A DNA stretch of 12,868 bases from Peptococcaceae bacterium (GTDB taxonomy: Bacteria; Bacillota; Peptococcia; Peptococcales; Peptococcaceae): positions 1-12,868 of the forward strand of contig CAAEKP010000039.1 in NCBI GenBank assembly GCA_900756555.1, written 5' to 3'. Shown here one piece after another: positions 1 through 6,319 of the stretch. How positions within the stretch are numbered: position 1 is the stretch's first letter; every line of letters begins with the position of its first letter. The position numbers and the translations under genes were made by a program. The notes below the pieces were generated by a model. It was not told the origin of the DNA. It saw only the letters and a program-made list of their open reading frames with translations, and searched no databases.

Positions 1-720
1 AGTCATCACCGAATACCCTGCCGCCCGCCACAAATACTGAAACAATTCCAGATCTCCCATAGTACACTGCGCCACAAATTTTATCCAGCGAGGACAGTTC
101 ACCTGAATTTTGCCTTTTGGCGCTCCAGTGGTAATAGCCCAATCGCAATTTGTAACTTTGCTTAAATATAACTCGGGGCGCGGATAACAATAAACCATAA
201 CGTCATCTTCCTCTTTCTTTGGCATTTGCAATGCACCATTACGCAAATTTGTCCAGTACAAATCCGCATCAAACTCTGCCGGGTCGATGGTTTTTTCAAT
301 GGCGGCCATACCCACGCAGCCCCGCAAACCATTCAGATTGCCCGCTGCCCGCTGGCGGCGGCTCACTTTTTGCAGCTGCCCCTGTATCATGCCGCTGCGC
401 TCCGCCTGATGATAATACTCTAATTCCTGCTCGTAAGATTTCTCCAACGCCCGCAGCGCCATGTGCTCTACCTGATGGGTGTTGTCCGGCATCCAGCGCA
501 CACCGTCAAACACATACCAGCATTTTTCTGCGGCACAATACCGCACGTTGTCACCGCAAGCATCCAGAAAGCGCTGGGCATTTCCTGTATCATTATCCTT
601 ATATACCTTAATTGACGGCAGCTTCATACCACCCGCCACCAACTGCACCCCCTGCTCTGCCACAGCGATATCGCCTGACAACATGGCCTGCTCAGCTAAA
701 TCGTTATGCTGCATTTCCAT
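1..720 (-). CDS. Phage/plasmid primase-helicase, D5/P4 family, N-terminal part (runs off left edge)
   Basis: Open from an ATG at 720 to the window edge: 240 codons without a stop on the minus strand. An AGGAG lies 10 nt before this ATG; a second ATG at 714 is less well spaced. The protein begins MEMQHNDLAEQAML. Two parts resemble the D5_N region of phage/plasmid P4-type primases: NDTGNAQRFLDACG with WYVFDGVRW (about residues 43-80), and FDADLYWTNLRNG followed by RPELYLSKVTN, CPRWIKF and a GD.EL..YL.RAAGYS stretch (about residues 150-238). In this family D5_N precedes an SF3 helicase that loads at or unwinds the replication origin of a mobile element. The helicase Walker motifs would lie beyond the left edge. 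No Toprim or AEP primase domain precedes D5_N, so the protein may be helicase-only. It implies a prophage, satellite or integrative element to the left. Family assignment is by motif memory only. Confidence 0.8.
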   Translation of the reverse strand, partial: MEMQHNDLAEQAMLSGDIAVAEQGVQLVAGGMKLPSIKVYKDNDTGNAQRFLDACGDNVRYCAAEKCWYVFDGVRWMPDNTHQVEHMALRALEKSYEQELEYYHQAERSGMIQGQLQKVSRRQRAAGNLNGLRGCVGMAAIEKTIDPAEFDADLYWTNLRNGALQMPKKEEDDVMVYCYPRPELYLSKVTNCDWAITTGAPKGKIQVNCPRWIKFVAQCTMGDLELFQYLWRAAGYSVMT

Positions 721-813
721 TTTTTCAACGCTCCTTTGTATGTTTTTCTGCTGTAATCACTATTCCTGGTATTTTGCTTACAAATTTTGATGTTATAGTC
801 CTTCTATGGAGCC

Positions 814-842
814 AGTATAACATATTTCTCAAATATTGTATA
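814..842 (-). promoter_or_regulatory. Possible promoter of the primase gene
   Basis: A -10-like TATACT (819 to 814 on the minus strand) lies about 95 nt before the primase start. The -35 is poor: TATACA at 17 bp or GTATAC at 18 bp spacing. The element is embedded in the palindrome at 815-843, which would suit a repressed mobile-element promoter. This is inference from hexamer resemblance only. Confidence 0.35.
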
Positions 843-843
843 C
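815..843. promoter_or_regulatory. 29-bp imperfect palindrome, operator candidate
   Basis: Two 13-bp arms, GTATAACATATTT and AAATATTGTATAC, flank a central CTC and match at 11 of 13 positions. The inner part ATATTT-CTC-AAATAT is a perfect inverted repeat. The right end also forms the small perfect palindrome TTGTATACAA (836-845). The whole covers the spacer and -10 of the putative primase promoter, the position expected for a repressor operator. There is no T-run, so it is not a terminator. Confidence 0.5.
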
Positions 844-901
844 AAATCCACAGGGATACATTTCTGCTACCCATCTCCCACGGGGCAGCAGTTTCTGCAA
901 C

Positions 902-936
902 AAAAAAATCCCGCCATCCATTTTAGGATAACGGGA
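902..936 (-). terminator. Intrinsic terminator of the lysR gene
   Basis: On the minus strand TCCCG (936-932) and ATCC (929-926) pair with GGAT (919-916) and CGGGA (913-909), with a small internal loop and a 6-nt apical loop, followed by seven T (908-902). It lies about 50 nt after the lysR stop codon. Confidence 0.8.
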
Positions 937-983
937 CATTGTTCAACACGCTGCAATATGATATAATGCAATCGGTATGCGGC

Positions 984-1886
984 TTACAGATATTCACTGA
1001 ACACATGAATAAATGCTCTGGCTAAAGCCAGCTGCGCTTTGTCAATTTTTTTATTGATGGCCGCGTAAATCATAAAGGTGGCCTGCTTGTCTTTGATTGG
1101 GATATGCACCAGATTTGGGAACACATTGCGTTCCAGATATGGCGGAAAACTATACATAATGGCAGTGTCGTTGCGCAGGATTTCCTCGCACAGCTTATAA
1201 TTATTGGTGGACAGGGCTACTTTAGTGTGGCCCAGCTTCTGAAAGGCGTGCACACCGCCAGTGCCGCCAATTTCATACACCACAAAGGGATAGTGCGCCA
1301 CTGTGCTGACAGAAAGCGACTTATGGTCCGCCAGCGGATGCCCGGCAGACACCGCAATATAAATCGGGTACTGTTTCAGCGGAATCAGCTCAATATCTTC
1401 AGGAATCTGCTCTGTAAATTCGGTAATCAATGGCGATACGCACAGCAGCCCCAGCTCCTGATTGCTCAGGCAGCGTTCCAGAATCTGATCCCGGTAGCGC
1501 TCTGCCGTAAACAGATTCACTTCTGGATAATGCGAGATGAAATCTTTAAAGGCCACAGGAAGAATAGATATGTTCAGCATTGGCGACAGGTTCACGTTTA
1601 AGTTGCCGTGCAGCGATGTGTCGGCGTTCTGCGTCTGGTTCAGCTCCCGTTCCAGCTTGTTCAGCCGGCTGATAATATCCTGAGCCGCGCTGAGCACCTT
1701 TTCACCGTCCGATGTCAGACGGATGCCTTTTTTGGTGCGGTCCAGCAAATGGCAGTTCATTTCGTTTTCCAGACTTTTTAATGATTTATTTAAGCTTTGC
1801 TGTGTCACGTGCAACTTTTTGGAAGCAGAGTTGATGGAACCGGATTTGGCCACTTCCACCAGTGCGCCCAGCTGATCGATACGCAT
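984..1886 (-). CDS. LysR-family transcriptional regulator
   Basis: A 300-residue protein, the usual length for the family. The winged helix-turn-helix is at residues 1-60 (MRIDQLGALVEVAKSGSINS, then ASKKLHVTQQSLNKSLKSLE), followed by LLDRTKKGIRLTSDG and a linker helix. The rest (about 90-300) fits the two-lobed periplasmic-binding-protein-like effector domain. The start at 1886 is preferred because AAGGGGG lies 9 nt upstream; an upstream in-frame ATG at 1919 would add 11 residues and has no better site. The gene is divergent from the TauE/SafE exporter gene and shares a repeat-rich intergenic region with it, the usual layout for a LysR protein controlling its neighbour and itself. The effector is not deducible. 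Confidence 0.9.
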   Translation of the reverse strand: MRIDQLGALVEVAKSGSINSASKKLHVTQQSLNKSLKSLENEMNCHLLDRTKKGIRLTSDGEKVLSAAQDIISRLNKLERELNQTQNADTSLHGNLNVNLSPMLNISILPVAFKDFISHYPEVNLFTAERYRDQILERCLSNQELGLLCVSPLITEFTEQIPEDIELIPLKQYPIYIAVSAGHPLADHKSLSVSTVAHYPFVVYEIGGTGGVHAFQKLGHTKVALSTNNYKLCEEILRNDTAIMYSFPPYLERNVFPNLVHIPIKDKQATFMIYAAINKKIDKAQLALARAFIHVFSEYL

Positions 1887-1922
1887 ATCGGATTCCCCCT
1901 TTTCTGAAGATTGCGTCAATCG

Positions 1923-1971
1923 AAAAAATCATAGCATACAAAAATCATCGTATACAAAAAATCATAGCATC
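1923..1971. repeat. Three tandem 16-17 bp AT-rich repeats between lysR and tauE
   Basis: Copies at 1923-1939, 1940-1955 and 1956-1971 share AAAAATCAT followed by AGCAT or CGTAT and then AC or C. They lie between the divergent starts and overlap the region where a lysR promoter would sit (TTGTAT, 18 bp, TATGAT on the minus strand). They may be binding sites for the LysR protein, though LysR sites are more often T-N11-A dyads. Confidence 0.6.
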
Positions 1972-1972
1972 A

Positions 1973-2001
1973 TTGTATAAATTATGTACCGCTTTTAGTA
2001 T
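1973..2001 (+). promoter_or_regulatory. Probable promoter of the TauE/SafE gene
   Basis: TTGTAT (1973-1978) and TAGTAT (1996-2001) are 17 bp apart, directly after the tandem repeats and about 70 nt before the start codon. The match to the sigma-70 type consensus is moderate. Confidence 0.45.
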
Positions 2002-2070
2002 AGCACTGAAACCCTGTAGATGCAAGGGTATACTTGTTAATAATTTTTTTTACAAAGGAGTCCTGTTTTC

Positions 2071-2790
2071 ATGTCCATTGCCATTTTGCTGCTGGTGACA
2101 TTTATCGCCACGGCAATTCACACCTCCACCAGCTTTGGGTTTGGCATCATCACTATTATGGTGTTCCCGCTGCTGATGCCCACCTACTCCACTGCCACCG
2201 TCTGCGTGACGGTGCTCACGCTGGCCTTCACCGCCATCAATGCCGTCCGTATGCGCAGGGATATTGTGTGGAAGTGGATTGTGCCTACCTTTGTCAGTTA
2301 CTTTATTGCCAGCTTCTTTGCGGTAAAACTGCTCAGCGTAGTGGGTGACGGCTCCATCAAAAAAGTGCTGGGCGTGGTGTTAATCCTGCTCAGTTTGTAC
2401 TTTATCTTTTTTCAGAAAAAAATCAAAATTCAGCCCACCAAACGCAACGGCTTTATCGCCGGGGCGCTCAGCGGCGCACTGGAAAGCCTGTTCTGCGTGG
2501 GCGGGCCGCCAATTGTGCTGTATCTGCTGACGGTGAGCAATGACGTGCGCCGTTACACTGCCAGTGTGCAGGCGTGGTTTGCCGTTACAGAAGTATTTCT
2601 GCTGGCTATTCGCTACATGAACGGGCTGGTTACACCAGTGGCTGTGCATTACTCCGCCATCGGCCTGCTGGCTATCCTGCCGGGCATCTATGTGGGCAAT
2701 AAGCTGCTGAACCACATGAATCCACAGCGGCTCAAAAATGTAGTGTACGCTATCATGCTGATTTACGGTTTTATTCTGGTGATTCGGTAA
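2071..2790 (+). CDS. TauE/SafE-family anion exporter
   Basis: A 239-residue, almost entirely hydrophobic protein. It carries the two related half-repeats typical of the TauE/SafE (DUF81) family: HTSTSFGFGIITIMVFPLLM near residues 17-36 and GALSGALESLFCVGGPPIV near 131-149, with the characteristic GGPP. About seven to eight membrane segments are visible, with a basic loop near 113-126. Family members are inner-membrane permeases linked to export of sulfite, sulfoacetate or other organic and sulfur anions. The substrate cannot be told from sequence. AAAGGAG lies about 10 nt before the ATG. The divergent LysR gene is the likely regulator. No clear terminator follows before traX, so read-through is possible. 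Confidence 0.88.
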   Translation: MSIAILLLVTFIATAIHTSTSFGFGIITIMVFPLLMPTYSTATVCVTVLTLAFTAINAVRMRRDIVWKWIVPTFVSYFIASFFAVKLLSVVGDGSIKKVLGVVLILLSLYFIFFQKKIKIQPTKRNGFIAGALSGALESLFCVGGPPIVLYLLTVSNDVRRYTASVQAWFAVTEVFLLAIRYMNGLVTPVAVHYSAIGLLAILPGIYVGNKLLNHMNPQRLKNVVYAIMLIYGFILVIR

Positions 2791-2868
2791 GAATATCAGC
2801 GTATCATACACCCACACGCTAACAAACTGCCGGGCGAGTGTAAAACACGTTCTATTTACCGACAGAGC

Positions 2869-2903
2869 TTTTCAGGAGATTATTATTTTTCAGGAGATTA
2901 TTA
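2869..2903 (+). repeat. Duplicated ribosome binding site before traX
   Basis: The 17-bp string TTTTCAGGAGATTATTA occurs at 2869-2885 and again, identical, at 2887-2903, a period of 18. Each copy has an AGGAG. Only the second is correctly spaced (6 nt to ATG 2903, 9 nt to ATG 2906). Confidence 0.9.
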
Positions 2904-3640
2904 TGATGAAGAAATCAGGAATAAATTCCTTTGCATTGCATATCCTTGCCATGGGGTTCATGCTCTGCGACCATCTTTGGGCAACAATTGTTCCCGGCAG
3001 CTGGTGGATGACGGATATTGGAAGGCTTGCTTTTCCAATTTTTTCGTTCATGATTGTGGAAGGTTTTTTTCATACGCACAATCGAAAAAAGTATGCACTA
3101 AGGCTGTTGACATTTGCACTTATTTCAGAAATTCCCTTTAATTTAATGTACGGGAGCAGCATTTTTTACCCGTACCACCAAAATGTATTATGGACATTTT
3201 TGCTGGCATTTGGCTGCATGGCAATGATAGAAACGGTAAAAAAGCGTGGTGCATTATGGCAGATAATCGCCGCGTCCGTTTTTATAACTCTTTTAGGTTC
3301 ACTGGCAGGGCTTCTGCTTATGGTTGATTATTTCCATTTTGGTGTTCTTACTGTAATGGTGTTCTATTTTTTCCGCGGACACAAATGGTATCATTATGCA
3401 GGTCAGTTGGCTGGACTTACCTACATCAACGCCATATTATTTGCAGGCCTAGAATACACTGTTACATTGTCTGGTTTCACGTTTACCTTTCCGCAGCAAG
3501 GGCTTGCAGTGCTTGCGTTAATTCCAATCTGGCTTTACAACGGCAAGCAGGGGCCTCACAATAAATGGATTCAATATTCTTTTTACGCATTTTACCCTGT
3601 GCATATGTTAATTCTGTCCTTGCTGTTTCGATTTATGTGA
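2903..3640 (+). CDS. TraX-family membrane protein
   Basis: A 245-residue polytopic membrane protein. The TraX signature is clear: LCDHLW (21-26), GRLAFPIFSFMIVEGFFHTH (40-59), LRLLTFALISEIPFN (66-80), HQNVLWT (92-98) and a C-terminal FYPVHMLILSLL. TraX of the F plasmid N-acetylates pilin, and the family resembles membrane acyltransferases. Firmicutes carry chromosomal copies without F-like pili, whose substrate is unknown. Nothing else here is conjugative, so a role in DNA transfer should not be assumed; an acyl transfer to a cell-surface molecule is more likely. Either of two adjacent ATGs (2903, 2906) could be used. A short promoter-hairpin unit and a terminator follow the stop. Confidence 0.87.
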   Translation: MMKKSGINSFALHILAMGFMLCDHLWATIVPGSWWMTDIGRLAFPIFSFMIVEGFFHTHNRKKYALRLLTFALISEIPFNLMYGSSIFYPYHQNVLWTFLLAFGCMAMIETVKKRGALWQIIAASVFITLLGSLAGLLLMVDYFHFGVLTVMVFYFFRGHKWYHYAGQLAGLTYINAILFAGLEYTVTLSGFTFTFPQQGLAVLALIPIWLYNGKQGPHNKWIQYSFYAFYPVHMLILSLLFRFM

Positions 3641-3652
3641 AGCAGCAGACAC

Positions 3653-3680
3653 TTGACGAATCCGGCAAATCTGCTATTAT
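3653..3680 (+). promoter_or_regulatory. Near-consensus promoter directly before the terminator hairpin
   Basis: TTGACG (3653-3658) and TATTAT (3675-3680) are 16 bp apart, just after the traX stop. Transcription would start near 3687 and immediately make the hairpin at 3693-3737. No coding sequence follows on this strand. Confidence 0.5.
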
Positions 3681-3688
3681 GAAAGCAT

Positions 3689-3750
3689 AAAAAGAGAGTA
3701 ACCAGGATGTGTTGGTAGCACATCCTGGTTACTCTCTGTATTTTCTTTTA
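3689..3750. terminator. Bidirectional terminator between traX and the convergent MFS gene
   Basis: A perfect 19-bp stem (3693-3711 with 3719-3737) has a 7-nt loop. The plus-strand exit is T-rich (GTATTTTCTTTTATC), and the minus-strand exit has five T (3693-3689). It serves traX on the plus strand and the MFS gene on the minus strand. Confidence 0.9.
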
Positions 3751-3780
3751 TCACACATTCGTTCTAAAAAAAGCCTCGTT

Positions 3781-4962
3781 TTACGCCTGCCCGCGCAGAT
3801 TCTTTGCTAAAATCACCGCGGACAATAACGCCATCACACTGCCGTACAGGAAGGGTGCATAAGCGCCGATACTCTGCCACAGAGCGCCGGCTACCACGCT
3901 GGCCGGCAGCAAAGCAATCCCTGCTAAGGTGGAGTGCAGCCCCAGCATAGTACCTTTCAGATGGCTTGGGGCAATCTCAGCAATAAACGCCCGTTCCACG
4001 CCGGTGGTCATAGCGCCGTAAACACCGTACAGCACAAAAATCAGCACCATGGCTGTTTTGTTCACACAGAAGGCAAAGCCCAGATAAACCAGCGCAAAGG
4101 TAAGGTAGCCCGGCACCAGCAGCCGCTTGCGCCCTACTTTGTCGGACAATTTTCCGCAGGGCACTGCCAGCAAAGAGACTGTCACAGTGTACAGAAAATA
4201 CAATAATACCGCATCACTGCTGCTGAATCCGGCATCCACCGCACGCAGCAATAAAAAGCTGTTGGACGAATTGCCCAGCGTGAACAGAAAGGTTACCGCC
4301 AGATACACCTTGAGCTGTTTGTCCAGCAGGGAAATGTTTTTCCAGAAATGCTCCCGTTCTTTTGGCTGATGTACCTTGTTTTCTTTGATAAAGGCAAACA
4401 TCAGCAGTGCCAGCAGCACTGGAATAATGGAGATGGCAAACACCAGCTTGTAGCCGCTCTCGCCAATATATTTCAAAAACAGAAAGGCCAGCAGAATCCC
4501 GATGGCAGAGCCTGCCATGTCCAGCATCTTATGAATGCCAAAGGCCTGCCCCATGCTGTTCTTATCCGCACTCTCCGACACCATCACATCCCGGGGCGCA
4601 GTGCGCACGCCCTTGCCAAAACGGTCAATAACGCGGGCGGCCAGAATGCCCAGCCACGATGTGGCAAACAGCAGCGCAATCTTATAAATTACACCGGTGG
4701 CGTAGCCGCAGAAGGCAATGGCTTTCTTGCGCTGAAAACGGTCACTGATATAGCCGCTGAACACCTTCAGCAGACTGGCAACGCTCTCCGCAATCCCCTC
4801 AATAAAACCCACCATCACCGGCGTAGCGCCAAAGGCCATGGTCAGATACAACGGAATCAGGGGATATACCATCTCCGCAGAGATATCCGCAAAAAAGCTG
4901 ACCAGACCCAAAAATATTACATTGCGCATACCCTTTTTGGCAGCGTCATTTGTTGTTTTCAT
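3781..4962 (-). CDS. MFS transporter, 12-TM efflux-type
   Basis: A 393-residue major facilitator protein. Motif A appears in both halves: GYISDRFQRKK at residues 70-80 and GKLSDKVGRKRLL in the second half. The stretch DRFGKGVRTAPRDVMVSES (113-131) marks a subgroup of prokaryotic MFS proteins resembling the uncharacterised MJ1317-like set. Other conserved acidic spots are FFADISAEM (23-31) and FIEGIAES (53-60). Length and topology fit twelve membrane helices. The substrate is unknown; drug or metabolite efflux is the usual guess. GGAGG lies 9 nt before the ATG. It stands alone between the bidirectional terminator and the small-RNA/repeat region. Confidence 0.88.
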   Translation of the reverse strand: MKTTNDAAKKGMRNVIFLGLVSFFADISAEMVYPLIPLYLTMAFGATPVMVGFIEGIAESVASLLKVFSGYISDRFQRKKAIAFCGYATGVIYKIALLFATSWLGILAARVIDRFGKGVRTAPRDVMVSESADKNSMGQAFGIHKMLDMAGSAIGILLAFLFLKYIGESGYKLVFAISIIPVLLALLMFAFIKENKVHQPKEREHFWKNISLLDKQLKVYLAVTFLFTLGNSSNSFLLLRAVDAGFSSSDAVLLYFLYTVTVSLLAVPCGKLSDKVGRKRLLVPGYLTFALVYLGFAFCVNKTAMVLIFVLYGVYGAMTTGVERAFIAEIAPSHLKGTMLGLHSTLAGIALLPASVVAGALWQSIGAYAPFLYGSVMALLSAVILAKNLRGQA

Positions 4963-5012
4963 GTGACTGTACCTCCATTGTGCTGCAAAAAATTATGTAC
5001 TCATACACTATT

Positions 5013-5043
5013 ACTATAACATACTTTCATAAAGACAGAGCAA
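5013..5043 (-). promoter_or_regulatory. Possible promoter of the MFS gene
   Basis: On the minus strand TTGCTC (5043-5038) and TATAGT (5018-5013) are separated by 19 bp, about 50 nt before the MFS start and just after the terminator at 5057-5096. The spacing is long, so the call is weak. Confidence 0.35.
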
Positions 5044-5056
5044 TCTTTTTCACCAG

Positions 5057-5096
5057 AAAAAAAAGAACCACCAGCACAAATCGTCTGATAGTTCTT
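5057..5096 (-). terminator. Strong intrinsic terminator in the MFS-rsmE gap
   Basis: On the minus strand AAGAACTATCAG (5096-5085) pairs fully with CTGGTGGTTCTT (5074-5063), counting two G-U pairs, around a 10-nt loop, followed by eight T (5064-5057). It lies about 470 nt beyond the rsmE stop, so it may end a separate small transcript or the long rsmE read-through. Confidence 0.85.
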
Positions 5097-5236
5097 AATA
5101 TCACCGCCATATTTCTCTAAGCAGAAAATCTTTGCCTGCCCTCGTTCAAACAATGTGCTGCACCTGTTGGAATTTGCGCTTCCACAGCTACCCAACCAGA
5201 AAAAGCGTCGGGCACTGGACATTCGCTGATTTGTCT
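5057..5236 (-). ncRNA. Candidate structured small RNA, about 175 nt, unknown family
   Basis: A minus-strand unit with a promoter-like TTGTGT, 17 bp, TAAATT (5271 to 5243) and the terminator at 5057-5096. The predicted RNA folds as a rod. AGC (5239-5237) and ACAAATC (5234-5228) near the 5' end pair with GATTTGTGCT (5082-5073) near the 3' end. TGCCC pairs with GGGCA further in. An apical hairpin has CTGTGGAA pairing with TTCCAACAG. A side hairpin ATTTTCT/AGAGAAAT lies in the 3' half. No plausible protein is encoded: the overlapping frame runs through the terminator. Size and rod-with-bubble shape recall 6S RNA, but I could not confirm 6S sequence signatures. The closing stem and the terminator stem compete for the same bases. 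Confidence 0.35.
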
Positions 5237-5242
5237 GCTCAG

Positions 5243-5271
5243 AATTTATGCAAAATCAACAGGCTACACAA
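5243..5271 (-). promoter_or_regulatory. Possible promoter of the candidate small RNA
   Basis: TTGTGT (5271-5266) and TAAATT (5248-5243) on the minus strand are 17 bp apart. Each is a moderate match to consensus. Confidence 0.35.
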
Positions 5272-5283
5272 ACAACTTGTTAA

Positions 5284-5471
5284 TCCCAATGGCTTGAGAT
5301 TTTTTGTTTCTGACCAGATGGCTTTTAAAACAACGTATACTCAGGACGTTGGAAATTTTGCGTCTGACCAGGTGGGGCACTATCCCAAGGGCTTGAAATT
5401 TTTTGTTTCTGACCAGACGGCTTTTAAAACAACGTATACTCAGGACGTTGGAAATTTTGCGTCTGGCTAGG
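5284..5471. repeat. Two 89-bp direct repeats with internal hairpins (REP-like)
   Basis: Copies at 5284-5372 and 5383-5471 (period 99) differ at only about five positions. Each can fold. In copy two, CCAGACG (5413-5419) pairs with CGTCTGG (5460-5466), and inside that CAACGT (5430-5435) pairs with ACGTTG (5445-5450). Copy one has the same plan with one G-U pair in the outer stem. The open frames across them are products of the repetition, not genes. This looks like a dispersed palindromic intergenic repeat family. Confidence 0.9.
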
Positions 5472-5551
5472 CGGCTTTGGAATTTGCGAAGCGTGGCGTA
5501 CTTAAGGTACGCGAGCAAGCGAATTTCAAAACAACGCCGTCAGAGGCAAAA
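5455..5551. repeat. Long imperfect palindrome downstream of rsmE
   Basis: TTTTGC at 5455-5460 is mirrored by GCAAAA at 5546-5551. Further arm matches follow: TCTG with CAGA, GGCG with CGCC, and GGAATT with GAATTTC. At the centre GCGTAC (5496-5501) and GTACGC (5507-5512) form a perfect stem around TTAAG. The left end overlaps the second 89-bp repeat, and the arms resemble those repeats in inverted orientation. It could stabilise the 3' end of the rsmE transcript or weakly terminate it; there is no strong T-run. Confidence 0.75.
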
Positions 5552-5566
5552 AAGATAAGCCCGCAA

Positions 5567-6313
5567 TTAGCCTAACTCGTCATATTCGTAAAGAATCATC
5601 GCCACCCCCGCCATTCCGGCAGTCTCGGTGCGCAGGATGCGTTTGCCTAGGCTGGCGCTCGCTGCGCCCAACTGACGCAGTTGTTCTACTTCTTCTTCGG
5701 ACAGGCCGCCCTCCGGCCCCACAATCAGATTAATGCGCTGTGGCTTTTGCGTCTGGCTGCGCAGTAAGGCTTTCAGGCTCTGGGTCTGCTCATCCTCCCA
5801 GAAGATGATGGTCAGGCCATCTTCCTGCGGCAGCTGCTGTACAAACTGTTTCCAGCTCAGATAGGGGCCCACTTCCGGCACCTGCACCCGTTTGGACTGC
5901 TGGCTGGCTTCCTGCGCAATCTTCTGCCAGCGGTCCAGCTTTTTGACCGCTTTGCTGCCGTCCAGATGCACCACAGAACGGCTGGTTTCCACTGGAATCA
6001 CAGCGGCTACGCCAAGTTCGGTGCATTTCTGAATAATCAGTTCCAGCTTGTCTCCTTTGGGCATCCCCTGATACAGCACAATCTGCACTTCGGTTTCCTG
6101 CTGATGATCCAACTGTTCCACAATAGTGCCGGTAACACTGTCTTTGCTGAACTGGCTCAGCTCCACCAGATAAGCCCTGCCATCCCCGGTGCAAACCGTC
6201 ACCTGCTCACCAGCTGTTAAGCGCAGCACTTTGCCCATGTGATGCGCCAGCTCCGCGTCAAACAACACAGATTCTCCCTGCACCGCTTCCGGCGCTACAA
6301 AAAATCGTCTCAT
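5567..6313 (-). CDS. rsmE: 16S rRNA (uracil-1498-N3)-methyltransferase RsmE
   Basis: A 248-residue SPOUT-class methyltransferase that makes m3U1498 in 16S rRNA using S-adenosylmethionine. An N-terminal PUA-like domain (1-70; MRRFF, HHMGKVLRL) precedes the trefoil-knot catalytic domain. Family motifs are KGDKLELIIQKCTELGV (86-102), EASQQSKR (135-142), IVGPEGGLSEEEVE (197-210) and LGKRILRTETA (222-232). The length is normal. The SD AAGGA overlaps the last codons of prmA, whose stop lies 6 nt upstream, so the two are translated from one message. The prmA-rsmE pairing is common in Firmicutes. Downstream lie palindromic repeats rather than an immediate terminator. Confidence 0.97.
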   Translation of the reverse strand: MRRFFVAPEAVQGESVLFDAELAHHMGKVLRLTAGEQVTVCTGDGRAYLVELSQFSKDSVTGTIVEQLDHQQETEVQIVLYQGMPKGDKLELIIQKCTELGVAAVIPVETSRSVVHLDGSKAVKKLDRWQKIAQEASQQSKRVQVPEVGPYLSWKQFVQQLPQEDGLTIIFWEDEQTQSLKALLRSQTQKPQRINLIVGPEGGLSEEEVEQLRQLGAASASLGKRILRTETAGMAGVAMILYEYDELG

Positions 6314-6319
6314 AGGCGC

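Noticed and set aside
219..926. Several plus-strand frames over the primase gene and its leader
   Set aside because: They are antisense shadows of the primase coding sequence or lack an SD.
5001..5222. Minus-strand open frame of 73 codons
   Set aside because: It runs straight through the strong terminator at 5057-5096 and resembles no family; the RNA interpretation fits better.
5284..5471. CRISPR array
   Set aside because: Only two long units, 89 bp each, with a 10-bp gap; no spacers and no cas genes.
5264..5518. Minus-strand open frame of 84 codons
   Set aside because: It lies wholly in the palindromic repeat array and its peptide repeats itself because the DNA does. No SD.
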